DNA of 11,737 bases from Fimenecus sp045593555 (GCA_045593555.1 JAZNWU010000040.1:1-11737), one strand, 5' to 3'. Counted from the first letter of the stretch, positions 1-6,257 are shown. The notes: generated by a model not told the origin, from the letters alone. Made by a program: numbers and translations.

Positions 1-23
1 CTGCGAAGCAGACTGATGAGGTG
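1..23 (+). repeat. 3' end of a dispersed hairpin repeat (forward copy, cut by window edge)
   Basis: The window opens inside a small hairpin, CTGC-GAA-GCAG, followed by ACTGATGAGGTG. This matches the trailing part (second hairpin plus GATGAGGTG tail) of the repeat seen in inverted orientation at 69-117 and in forward orientation near 9119-9170. Only the 3' part is visible, so assignment rests on the tail and on the inverted partner 46 bases away. It lies downstream of whatever gene precedes the window. Confidence 0.5.
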
Positions 24-68
24 TAGGTTGCTTCAGCAATCGTTAATAATCATAATAAAACTACTTTT

Positions 69-117
69 CCACCTCATCCGTCACCTGCGGTGACACCTTC
101 CCCTCAAGGGGAAGGCA
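69..117 (-). repeat. Dispersed two-hairpin repeat (inverted copy)
   Basis: On the plus strand this reads as a CACCTCATC tail (70-78), hairpin GTCACC-TGC-GGTGAC (80-94) and hairpin CCTTCCCC-TCAA-GGGGAAGG (96-115). Read on the minus strand it has the same order as the copy at 9119-9170: a C-rich/G-rich stem with a TTGA loop, then TGTCA...TGAC, then a GAGG tail. Neither hairpin is followed by a U-tract on either strand, so it is not a good intrinsic terminator. I recall similar intergenic elements in clostridial genomes, but cannot search for them here. No coding capacity is seen. Confidence 0.65.
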
Positions 118-167
118 ATATCCCGACAAATTATAATTTATCAGGGTGACCGAAACCTTATACACAT

Positions 168-431
168 TCAATCATTGTATAATGCTTGAAAAATAAATCG
201 TGTTGCAAACATAATGCCTTTGATAAAGGCATGCCGTTCACTGATTCTGCCCACTTCTGAAACAGCCTTGTCATACTCTGAAAGATAACAAATCTGTTCG
301 TCAGTAAGCATGGCACGAAAAGTTTTTTCAATTTTTGTGAAGTTATGAACAGTGATTTCTTCTTTTTTGGTTTTCTTAATCGGTACTTCAAGTAAATAAT
401 AATTCCATAAATCTTCTAAATCTTTTCGCAT
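168..431 (-). CDS. Small DUF6809-like protein, function unknown
   Basis: An 87-residue, charged, soluble-looking protein with no signal peptide or membrane segment. The C-terminal stretch (around residues 45-85, with SEYDKAVSEV, ISERHAFIKG and then an aromatic helix) resembles the small clostridial proteins grouped as DUF6809, which has no established function; that match is from memory of the family pattern. The start ATG (431-429) has an AGGAGG ribosome site at 444-439, seven bases upstream. It is transcribed divergently from the XRE gene, from a consensus promoter at 509-481 that overlaps a palindromic operator. The likely interpretation is a gene controlled by its neighbour repressor. No clear terminator follows it; repeat hairpins lie beyond the stop. 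Confidence 0.7.
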   Translation of the reverse strand: MRKDLEDLWNYYLLEVPIKKTKKEEITVHNFTKIEKTFRAMLTDEQICYLSEYDKAVSEVGRISERHAFIKGIMFATRFIFQALYND

Positions 432-456
432 AATAAAACCTCCTTTGACATTATTT

Positions 457-475
457 TGTAGCCAAAACGGTTACA
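457..475. promoter_or_regulatory. Palindromic operator O2 (TGTAgCC-5-GGTTACA)
   Basis: A 7-bp inverted repeat with one mismatch around AAAAC. Its centre is 29 bp from that of O1, a little under three helical turns, and it lies at the expected +1 region of the minus-strand promoter. A paired arrangement, one operator in the spacer and one at the start site, fits cooperative repression. This is inference; no protein contact can be read from sequence. Confidence 0.6.
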
Positions 476-480
476 GAATA

Positions 481-509
481 ATTATAGTAACCAATTTGGT
501 TACTGTCAA
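481..509 (-). promoter_or_regulatory. Consensus sigma-A promoter for the DUF6809-like gene
   Basis: Read on the minus strand: TTGACA at 509-504, a 17-base spacer (503-487) and TATAAT at 486-481. Both hexamers are perfect and the spacing is ideal. Transcription should start near 474, giving a leader of about 40 bases that contains the AGGAGG site. The spacer is filled exactly by the 6-5-6 core of a palindrome, so a bound repressor would exclude RNA polymerase. Confidence 0.85.
486..504. promoter_or_regulatory. Palindromic operator O1 (AGTAACC-5-GGTTACT)
   Basis: A perfect 7-bp inverted repeat around the 5-base centre AATTT. It occupies the spacer of the minus-strand promoter. It closely resembles the site at 457-475: same half-site GGTTAC, same 5-base centre length. 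Binding by the adjacent XRE protein is inferred from position and symmetry. Confidence 0.7.
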
Positions 510-552
510 GAGAAAATTTTTTCTGTATTGTAAAATTTCATTAGGTGATATT

Positions 553-759
553 ATGACTTACACAAAAAGATTATATGATTTAAGAATAGACAATGACTTG
601 ACACAAGAAGATGTTGCTCGCGTTCTTAATACAACAAAACAAAATTATGGCAGATACGAAAATGGCAAACGCAAATTAAATATTGATGATTTAATTGCAT
701 TAAGCAAATTTTATAATGTATCAACAGATTATATTTTATGTTTAAAAGACCAACCATAA
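553..759 (+). CDS. XRE-family helix-turn-helix transcriptional regulator
   Basis: A 68-residue single-domain Cro/C1-type HTH protein. The pattern is typical: LRIDNDLTQEDVARVLNTTK (residues 9-28) spans helices 1-2 and the start of the recognition helix, QNYGRYENGKRKL continues the recognition helix and the next turn, and LIALSKFYNVSTDYIL is the closing helix that usually packs in the dimer. The start is set at the ATG at 553, preceded by AGGTGAT at 543-549; an upstream in-frame ATG at 445 would add 36 residues translated from the operator region and has no ribosome site. No obvious promoter of its own was found; TAAAAT at 531-536 is a weak -10 candidate without a good -35. It probably represses the divergent DUF6809-like gene and perhaps itself through the palindromes at 457-504. 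It lies just upstream of the aro operon in the same direction. Confidence 0.85.
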   Translation: MTYTKRLYDLRIDNDLTQEDVARVLNTTKQNYGRYENGKRKLNIDDLIALSKFYNVSTDYILCLKDQP

Positions 760-779
760 AAATTTCAGATTTATGGTTG
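751..779. repeat. 10-bp perfect inverted repeat over the xre stop and the aro -35 box
   Basis: CAACCATAAA (751-760) and TTTATGGTTG (770-779) are exact reverse complements with a 9-base gap. The left arm includes the xre stop codon, and the right arm shares TTG with the aro -35 hexamer (777-782). As RNA it would form a hairpin ending the xre transcript, but the following bases are ACAGCATC rather than a U-tract, so it is a weak terminator. It could instead be a protein-binding site acting on the aro promoter. Confidence 0.55.
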
Positions 780-805
780 ACAGCATCACTTTAATGTGTT
801 AAAAT
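777..805 (+). promoter_or_regulatory. Sigma-A promoter of the aromatic amino acid operon
   Basis: TTGACA (777-782), a 17-base spacer and TAAAAT (800-805), with an extended -10 TG at 797-798. Transcription should begin at about 812, some 25 bases before the leader peptide start. This is the only strong plus-strand promoter seen ahead of the eight aro genes. Confidence 0.85.
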
Positions 806-837
806 GAATGACAATCAGCAAACAGAGGTAATTATTT

Positions 838-924
838 ATGAAAACTCTTAATTTCGCAGCTGAATACTTTTACTTTAGCTTTTTCTTTAATAAGGAAAGG
901 TCATGTTTCACTGCGGAAAAATAA
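838..924 (+). CDS. Phe/Tyr-rich leader peptide of the aro operon attenuator
   Basis: A 28-codon ORF from ATG 838 to TAA 924, with an AGAGGT ribosome site at 824-829, eight bases before the start. Seven residues are Phe and two are Tyr; residues 10-17 read YFYFSFFF, so seven of eight consecutive codons call for an aromatic amino acid (865-888). There is no Trp. It sits between the operon promoter and an intrinsic terminator, and its own RNA forms one arm of the competing hairpins. Family knowledge: such peptides (as for pheA, pheST or trp leaders) have no protein function, and their translation rate senses charged tRNA. The composition predicts a response to Phe mainly and to Tyr, matching the end products of the downstream genes. 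It is easily missed in annotation because it is short. Confidence 0.88.
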   Translation: MKTLNFAAEYFYFSFFFNKERSCFTAEK

Positions 925-984
925 AGATTGCTGAAATATATGTAATTTTTATCTCACAGTGAAACAACACTGTGAGATTTTTTT
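852..984 (+). promoter_or_regulatory. Ribosome-mediated transcription attenuator (alternative RNA hairpins)
   Basis: Three mutually exclusive pairings can be read. 1:2 (anti-antiterminator): 852-864 with 907-919, 12 base pairs with single-base bulges at C860 and G916. 2:3 (antiterminator): TGTTTCACTG at 904-913 with CAGTGAAACA at 957-966, ten perfect pairs. 3:4 (terminator): 951-961 with 968-978, eleven perfect pairs. A ribosome stalled on the Tyr/Phe codons (865-888) would cover arm 1 and leave arm 2 free to sequester the terminator's left arm. A ribosome reaching the stop codon at 922-924 would cover arm 2 and let the terminator form. The pairings are seen in the sequence; the mechanism is inferred from the known trp/phe attenuators. 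Confidence 0.88.
951..984 (+). terminator. Intrinsic terminator of the aro leader (attenuator terminator)
   Basis: Stem ATCTCACAGTG (951-961), loop AAACAA and CACTGTGAGAT (968-978), with no mismatch in eleven pairs, followed by an unbroken T run at 978-984. It ends transcription 30 bases before aroF unless the antiterminator 904-913/957-966 forms. Confidence 0.9.
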
Positions 985-1014
985 ATTTAAACTATCGGTA
1001 AAGGAGTAAGAAAA

Positions 1015-2016
1015 ATGGTAGTAATTCTTAAAAATGAGGTTGACCCTGCGAAGGTCGAAAATTTAACAAAATGGTTGCATGAACAGAACCTTGTAATTAA
1101 TGAGGTTGTTGGTCATTACCAGACAATCTTAGGTCTTATCGGTGATACAAGCCGTGTTGATATTGACCTTATTCAGAGCCTTGACATTGTTGAGGACGTA
1201 AGACGAATTTCAGAGCCTTACAAATGTGCAAACAGAAAATTCCATCCCGATGATACAGTTGTTGATGTTGAAGGATATAAAATAGGTGGAGGCAATTTCC
1301 AGTTCTTTGCAGGTCCTTGCTCAATTGAGTCAAGAGAACAGATTTTAAGCATTGCAAAAGATGTTAAAGCTGCAGGTGCTAATTTCCTTCGTGGTGGTGC
1401 TTTCAAACCAAGAACATCACCTTATGCTTTCCAGGGTATGCGTGGCGAAGGTCTTGAACTTATGCTTGAAGCAAAGAAAGAAACAGGTATGCCAATCGTA
1501 ACTGAAATTATGGACGCTTCTCATATTCCACTTTTCGAGAATGTTGATATCATTCAGGTAGGTGCACGAAATATGCAGAACTTTGAACTTTTAAAGGAAC
1601 TTGGTCATCTTAAAACTCCAATTTTCTTAAAGCGTGGTCTTTCAAGCACATTCCAGGAACTTCTTATGAGTGCTGAATATATTATGGCAGGTGGTAACGA
1701 AAATGTTATCCTCTGTGAACGTGGTATCAGAACATTTGAAACTGCTACTCGTAATACTCTTGACTTGTCAGCAGTTCCGATGCTTAAGGAAAAATCACAT
1801 TTACCTGTTGTTATTGACCCATCTCATGCATCAGGTATTGCTCGTTTTGTAAAACCAATGTCATTGGCAGCAGCTGCTTGTGGTGCTGACGGTCTTATGA
1901 TTGAAGTTCACAATGACCCATCAAAAGCACTTTGCGACGGCCCACAGGCTCTTACACCTACACAGTTCACAGATGTTGTAAGTGCAGTAAATAAAGTTTT
2001 AGATGCAGTAAAATAA
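1015..2016 (+). CDS. aroF: 3-deoxy-7-phosphoheptulonate (DAHP) synthase, type I-beta with N-terminal FL domain
   Basis: The 333-residue enzyme joins phosphoenolpyruvate and erythrose 4-phosphate to DAHP, the committed step of the shikimate pathway. Residues 1-70 form a ferredoxin-like (FL) extension as in Thermotoga-type DAHP synthases, where it mediates feedback inhibition; residues from about 75 form the TIM barrel. Visible motifs are GPCSIES (100-106, Cys102 a metal ligand), RGGAFKPRTSPY (126-137), VGARNMQN (182-189), KRG (206-208), DPSHASG (268-274, His271 a metal ligand) and EVHNDP (297-302). The ATG has AAGGAG eight bases upstream. It is the first gene after the attenuator and is followed by tyrA after nine bases. 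The symbol is a convention: Bacillus calls the equivalent gene aroA, and some annotations use aroG. Which amino acid inhibits it cannot be read from sequence; Tyr or Phe is likely by homology. Confidence 0.95.
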   Translation: MVVILKNEVDPAKVENLTKWLHEQNLVINEVVGHYQTILGLIGDTSRVDIDLIQSLDIVEDVRRISEPYKCANRKFHPDDTVVDVEGYKIGGGNFQFFAGPCSIESREQILSIAKDVKAAGANFLRGGAFKPRTSPYAFQGMRGEGLELMLEAKKETGMPIVTEIMDASHIPLFENVDIIQVGARNMQNFELLKELGHLKTPIFLKRGLSSTFQELLMSAEYIMAGGNENVILCERGIRTFETATRNTLDLSAVPMLKEKSHLPVVIDPSHASGIARFVKPMSLAAAACGADGLMIEVHNDPSKALCDGPQALTPTQFTDVVSAVNKVLDAVK

Positions 2017-2025
2017 GGTGATAAA

Positions 2026-2859
2026 ATGAAAGTCGGAATAGTCGGATTAGGACTTATGGGTGGTTCTCTTGCCAAAGCAATCAGTTTTGGCACAGAGCAT
2101 ACTGTGTGGGGTGCTAACAGAAGTCCCGAAGCAGTACAAAAAGCACTTTTCGTAGGTGCAATAGAGAAAGAACTCACAAAAGAGGACTTGTCCCTTTGCG
2201 ATTTGGTAATCGTTTGTCTTTACCCACAAGCTACTATTGATTACATTAAGGAAAATGCAACTCTTTTCAAAAAGGGTTCTATTGTAATGGATATCAGCGG
2301 TGTCAAGAGATATGTTTGTGATGCACTTTACGAAACAGCAAAGGAGAATGGTTTCGTTTTCATTGGTGCTCATCCAATGGCAGGACTTCATCTTTCAGGT
2401 TTTGAACACTCAACAGCAAAAATCTTTAACAATTCTTCAATGATTCTTACTCCTTACGAAGATACTGCTTGGGGATATATAAATACTGTCAAAGAACTTT
2501 TCCTTAAAATTGGCTTTACAAATATCCAGATGTCAACTCCTGACGAACACGACAAAATTATCGCATTTACTTCTCAATTGGCTCACATTGTGTCAAATGC
2601 CTATGTTAAAAGTCCGAATGCACTTATTCATAAAGGCTTTTCAGCAGGAAGTTATAAGGATTTGACAAGAGTAGCTTACCTTAACGAAAATATGTGGTCA
2701 GAATTATTCCTTGAAAATCGTGATAATCTTATAAATGAAATTGACTCCATTGTTAATAATTTGGTACAATATAAAAAAGCAATGGAAAATAATGACCGTG
2801 AAACATTGGCAAAGCTTTTGCGTGACGGTAAATTGCTAAAAGAACAGATTGACGGGTGA
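2026..2859 (+). CDS. tyrA: Prephenate dehydrogenase, without ACT domain
   Basis: A 277-residue enzyme that oxidatively decarboxylates prephenate to 4-hydroxyphenylpyruvate, the Tyr branch. The N-terminal Rossmann motif GLGLMGGS (7-14) indicates NAD(P) binding; the rest is the all-helical dimer domain. Family motifs are DISGVK (89-94), HPMAG (116-120), SQLAH (183-187, with the catalytic His at 187) and AGSYKDLTR (207-215). The Bacillus enzyme is about 90 residues longer and ends in an ACT regulatory domain, which is absent here, so direct allosteric control by Tyr through ACT is not expected. An arogenate dehydrogenase activity cannot be excluded from sequence. AGGTGAT just after the aroF stop serves as ribosome site. 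The stop TGA is embedded in the Shine-Dalgarno of aroB. Confidence 0.93.
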   Translation: MKVGIVGLGLMGGSLAKAISFGTEHTVWGANRSPEAVQKALFVGAIEKELTKEDLSLCDLVIVCLYPQATIDYIKENATLFKKGSIVMDISGVKRYVCDALYETAKENGFVFIGAHPMAGLHLSGFEHSTAKIFNNSSMILTPYEDTAWGYINTVKELFLKIGFTNIQMSTPDEHDKIIAFTSQLAHIVSNAYVKSPNALIHKGFSAGSYKDLTRVAYLNENMWSELFLENRDNLINEIDSIVNNLVQYKKAMENNDRETLAKLLRDGKLLKEQIDG

Positions 2860-2864
2860 GTATT

Positions 2865-3920
2865 ATGGAAACAGTAAAAGTATCTGCATCAAAAGAATAT
2901 ACAGTACATATTGGTTCGGGATTTCTCGATTCCATAGGTGAAAAAATCAAAGAGATAAAAAGACTTTGCAGAGTTGTGCTTATCTCTGACGATACAGTTT
3001 TTTCTCTCTATGGCGAAAAGGTAAAAAAGAGTCTTGCTGATAGTGGCTATTCTGTATGTGAATATGTATTCTCACACGGTGAGGATGCAAAGTCACTTGA
3101 AAATTTCGGTAAGATTATGGAATTCTGTGCAGAAAACAGTATTACAAGGACTGATTTGTTTGTAGCCCTCGGTGGTGGCGTAACAGGTGACCTTACAGGC
3201 TTTGTAGCATCCTGCTATCTTCGTGGCGTTGACTTTGTTCAGATTCCAACGACTGTTCTTGCTATGGTTGACTCATCTGTTGGTGGCAAAACTGCAGTTA
3301 ACCTTAATGCAGGGAAAAATCTTTGTGGTGCATTTTATCAGCCAATCGCAGTTTTTGCAGATTGTGAAACATTGAATACTTTACCTGAAGAAACATTTAA
3401 TGAGGGATGTGCTGAAATCATTAAATACGGTATGATTTTAGATGGCGAATTCCTTACATTCTTACAGAATAATGATATAAGAAAAAATATAGAATATGTA
3501 ATCAAGCGTTGTGTTGAGATTAAGCGTGATGTGGTAAATCACGACGAATTTGAAAAAGGTGAAAGAAAACTTCTCAATTTCGGTCATACAATAGGTCATG
3601 CTATTGAAAAATGCAGTAACCTTAAAATTTCTCACGGAAACGCAGTTGCAATCGGTATGGTAATAGCAACAAAAGGTGCTTATGAAATCGGTATGTCCGA
3701 CGAAGATTTCTCGGATACACTTATTCCGATTCTTAAAAAGAACAATTTACCGATAACTTGTGAATATTCAGCGGAAGAACTTTATAAAGCATCTCTTTCT
3801 GATAAAAAGAGAAGTCTTGACACAATGTCACTTATCGTTCCTGAAGAATATGGACTTTGCAAGATTATGAAGCTTCCTGTTGAAGATTTACAGAACTTTA
3901 TTGAAAAAGGTATGAATTGA
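2865..3920 (+). CDS. aroB: 3-Dehydroquinate synthase
   Basis: A 351-residue NAD- and metal-dependent enzyme that cyclises DAHP to 3-dehydroquinate. Motifs are ALGGGVTGD (101-109, nucleotide binding), PTTVLAMVDSSVGGKT (128-143), EIIKYG with Glu184 as metal ligand, LNFGHTIGHAIE (237-248) and SHGNAVAIGM (256-265), which supply the metal-binding histidines. The start is placed at ATG 2865, preceded by GGGTGAG at 2854-2860. A GTG at 2856 in the same frame would overlap the tyrA stop and add only MSI, and would leave no room for a ribosome site. The stop TGA is directly followed by the aroA ATG, so translation of the two is probably coupled. Confidence 0.94.
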   Translation: METVKVSASKEYTVHIGSGFLDSIGEKIKEIKRLCRVVLISDDTVFSLYGEKVKKSLADSGYSVCEYVFSHGEDAKSLENFGKIMEFCAENSITRTDLFVALGGGVTGDLTGFVASCYLRGVDFVQIPTTVLAMVDSSVGGKTAVNLNAGKNLCGAFYQPIAVFADCETLNTLPEETFNEGCAEIIKYGMILDGEFLTFLQNNDIRKNIEYVIKRCVEIKRDVVNHDEFEKGERKLLNFGHTIGHAIEKCSNLKISHGNAVAIGMVIATKGAYEIGMSDEDFSDTLIPILKKNNLPITCEYSAEELYKASLSDKKRSLDTMSLIVPEEYGLCKIMKLPVEDLQNFIEKGMN

Positions 3921-5189
3921 ATGACAGTAAACTGTACACCATCTGCCATAAGTGGCAAAATCAGGGCGATTTCATCAAAATCGGATGCTCACAGACTTCT
4001 TATCTGTGCAGCACTTTCTGAAAATGAAACAAAGATTAATTGTAATGTGATGTCAAAGGATATCGCAGCGACTATCTGTTGCCTGAAAGCTATGGGTACA
4101 GAAATTTCTGTTGATGGTAATGTCATAACAGTTCGACCAAATCATTTTAATGAAAAAGCAGACATTGACTGTGGTGAAAGTGGTTCAACTCTACGATTTT
4201 TAATGCCTGTGGTGTCTGCATTAAATATTGATACGACAATTACAGGCCATGGAAGATTACCAGAAAGACCAATTTCACCATTGAAAGAGGAAATGGAGAA
4301 AAAAGGTGTAACATTTCATACTGATAATAAATTTCCTCTGCATTTAACGGGACAGTTACAATCAGGTGAATATGAGATTCTGGGAAATATCAGTTCGCAG
4401 TTCATTACGGGACTATTATTTGCATTACCAATACTTAATGGTGACAGCAAAATAAAACTTATTCCACCTGTGGAGTCCAAATCATATTTAAACATAACTG
4501 TTTCCGTACTTCGCAAATTCGGAATTGAAATCGAAGAACAAGAAAATTTATATATTATAAAAGGTAATCAGAAATATATCTCACCGAAAGAAATAACAGT
4601 TGACGGTGACTGGTCAAATGCATCATTTTTCCTTTGTGCAGGAGCACTGAGTGAAAAAGGTGTAACTGTAACTGACCTTGACATTAACTCACCACAAGGG
4701 GATAAGAAAATTTTAGAAGTTTTATCCTCTATGGGTGCTGATGTACAGATTAATGGTACAGAAATAACAGTTAAAAAGAATAGACTGAATGGAATTACTG
4801 TTGATGCGTCCGATATTCCCGATGCTGTGCCGATAATTTCCGTTGTGGCTTCTGCCTGCCAAGGTGATACACAGATTATCAATGCAGGACGACTCCGTAT
4901 AAAAGAAAGTGACAGAATAAAGTCAGTTGTGGAAATGCTTAAGTCTGTTGGTGGTAGTGTAGAAGAAACTGCTGACGGAATGGTTATCCACGGTGGAAAT
5001 GATTTAATCGGTGGAAAAGTCAATGGTTATAACGACCATAGAATTGTAATGTCAGCATCAGTTTTAAGTTGTCTTTGTAAAGAAGACGTAATAATAACTG
5101 ACAGCAATGCAGTTGAGAAATCATATCCCGATTTCTTCTCTGACTTCAATAAAATGGGAGGTAATGCAAATGTCATCAATGACAGGTAA
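3921..5189 (+). CDS. aroA: 3-Phosphoshikimate 1-carboxyvinyltransferase (EPSP synthase)
   Basis: A 422-residue two-domain enzyme that transfers the enolpyruvyl group of PEP to shikimate 3-phosphate. Conserved sites are SSKSDAHR (18-25, Lys20 and Arg25 binding substrates), GESGSTLRF (85-93), GRLPERP (111-117), SSQ (158-160), Asp301 in IPDAVP (general base of the family), KESDR (329-332 region) and NDHRIVMS (371-378). The glycine-rich loop reads GESGST rather than the NAGTA of the E. coli enzyme, so glyphosate sensitivity should not be assumed. ATG abuts the aroB stop; the ribosome site AAAAGG (3905-3910) lies within aroB. The last 20 bases overlap the start of aroC. Confidence 0.94.
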   Translation: MTVNCTPSAISGKIRAISSKSDAHRLLICAALSENETKINCNVMSKDIAATICCLKAMGTEISVDGNVITVRPNHFNEKADIDCGESGSTLRFLMPVVSALNIDTTITGHGRLPERPISPLKEEMEKKGVTFHTDNKFPLHLTGQLQSGEYEILGNISSQFITGLLFALPILNGDSKIKLIPPVESKSYLNITVSVLRKFGIEIEEQENLYIIKGNQKYISPKEITVDGDWSNASFFLCAGALSEKGVTVTDLDINSPQGDKKILEVLSSMGADVQINGTEITVKKNRLNGITVDASDIPDAVPIISVVASACQGDTQIINAGRLRIKESDRIKSVVEMLKSVGGSVEETADGMVIHGGNDLIGGKVNGYNDHRIVMSASVLSCLCKEDVIITDSNAVEKSYPDFFSDFNKMGGNANVINDR

Positions 5190-6234
5190 TAAAATCAAAA
5201 TATCAGTTTTCGGTCAATCTCATTCAAAAGGAATTGGTGTTGTGATTGACGGCCTTCCTGCAGGAAAGAAAGTGGATATGGAAAAAGTCCTTACATTTAT
5301 GGATAGACGAGCTCCCGGAAAGAATTCCTTGTCAACCCAGAGAAAAGAAAGTGATACTCCTGAAATTTTGTCAGGACTTGTTAACGGTATTACTTGTGGT
5401 GCACCACTCTGTATGGTGATTTATAACGAAAATCAACATTCAGCGGATTATAATAATATAATTGATATGCCCAGACCGTCACATGCTGACTTTTCTGCAA
5501 ATGTAAGATACAACGGATTTAACGATGTGTCAGGTGGTGGACATTTTTCAGGCAGACTTACAGCACCTCTTTGCTTTGTAGGTGCAGTTTGTATGCAGAT
5601 ACTAAATGATATGGGTATTGAAATTCAGGCTCATATTCAGAAAATCAAGAATGTTTATGACGATAAAATCGATTATGTAAATATAGGTAAATGGAATACA
5701 GCCGAAAAGGTATTTCCTGTAATCAACGACGAAAAAGGAAAACTTATGATTGCAGAAATCGAAAAAGCAAGAGAAAATTGTGACTCTGTCGGTGGTGTTA
5801 TCGAATGTGCAGTAACAGGTGTTAAGGCAGGTTACGGTGACCCTATGTTTGACGGTGTCGAAAACAAAATTGCAAAAAATATTTTCGGTATTCCTGCTGT
5901 TAAAGGTATCGAATTCGGTAACGGATTTGATGCTACTGACCTTTACGGTAGCGAAAACAACGACGAATTCTGTATTGTAGATGGCGAAATTAAAACTGCA
6001 ACAAATAATTCAGGTGGAATTAACGGTGGAATCACAAATGGTATGCCGATAGTTTTCAGAACTGCAATCAAACCAACACCATCAATTTTTAAAGAGCAGA
6101 ACAGTGTAAGTCTTAAGAATAAGACAGAAGAAAAATTGCAGATTAAAGGCAGACACGACCCTTGCATAGTACAGCGTGCAGTACCGGTCGTTGAAGCAGT
6201 TACAGCAATTACAATCCTTGATATTTTATTGTAG
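5170..6234 (+). CDS. aroC: Chorismate synthase
   Basis: A 354-residue FMN-dependent enzyme that forms chorismate from EPSP by 1,4-elimination. Signatures are GQSHSKGIG (15-23, His18), RRAPG (46-50), RPSHADF (102-108), SGGGHFSGRLTA (121-132) and a C-terminal GRHDPCIVQRAVP with the second catalytic-site His. I chose ATG 5170 because GGGAGGT (5156-5162) lies seven bases upstream. An in-frame ATG at 5107 lies deep inside aroA without a ribosome site; those at 5164 and 5179 are poorly spaced. It overlaps aroA by 20 bases. The stop TAG at 6232-6234 lies at the edge of a GC-rich hairpin element (6231-6257) that looks inserted, so the native C-terminus may once have been slightly different. Confidence 0.94.
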   Translation: MSSMTGNKIKISVFGQSHSKGIGVVIDGLPAGKKVDMEKVLTFMDRRAPGKNSLSTQRKESDTPEILSGLVNGITCGAPLCMVIYNENQHSADYNNIIDMPRPSHADFSANVRYNGFNDVSGGGHFSGRLTAPLCFVGAVCMQILNDMGIEIQAHIQKIKNVYDDKIDYVNIGKWNTAEKVFPVINDEKGKLMIAEIEKARENCDSVGGVIECAVTGVKAGYGDPMFDGVENKIAKNIFGIPAVKGIEFGNGFDATDLYGSENNDEFCIVDGEIKTATNNSGGINGGITNGMPIVFRTAIKPTPSIFKEQNSVSLKNKTEEKLQIKGRHDPCIVQRAVPVVEAVTAITILDILL

Positions 6235-6257
6235 GGGTCGGCGTTCTCGACGACCCG
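6231..6257 (+). repeat. GC-rich hairpin element at the aroC stop (possible dispersed repeat)
   Basis: GTAGGGGTCG (6231-6240) is followed after ten bases by CGACCC (6251-6256), making a 6-bp stem GGGTCG/CGACCC. It is much more GC-rich than its surroundings and carries the aroC stop codon. No U-tract follows, so it is not an intrinsic terminator. It gives the longest gap inside the operon, 65 bases between aroC and pheA. Similar GTAGGGG-type hairpins are known to me as intergenic repeats in Clostridia, but only one copy is in this window. Confidence 0.45.

Noticed and set aside
122..146. Imperfect hairpin CCCGA...TCAGGG as terminator of the DUF6809-like gene
   Set aside because: The stem is broken by mismatches, its core is AT-only and no T-tract follows on the minus strand.
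445..474. TTGACA at 445-450 as the xre promoter -35
   Set aside because: At 16-18 bases downstream there is only CGGTTA-like sequence, no -10 hexamer, and later TATA-like boxes are more than 25 bases away.
445..552. N-terminal extension of the XRE gene from ATG 445
   Set aside because: It would translate through both operators, has no ribosome site, and the added residues do not resemble an HTH protein; ATG 553 has AGGTGAT directly upstream.
812..1014. T-box riboswitch upstream of aroF
   Set aside because: Firmicute aromatic genes often have one, but the leader is only about 200 bases and I see no T-box sequence (AGGGTGGNACC) or stem I arrangement; a leader peptide explains the region better.
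4568..5023. 151-codon minus-strand reading frame inside aroA
   Set aside because: It lies wholly inside a well-supported gene, shows no known domain, has low-complexity Ser/Pro-rich translation and no ribosome site or promoter that I can see.
5107..5169. Longer AroC start inside aroA
   Set aside because: The extra residues come from the aroA coding sequence in another frame, and the ribosome site GGGAGGT points to ATG 5170.
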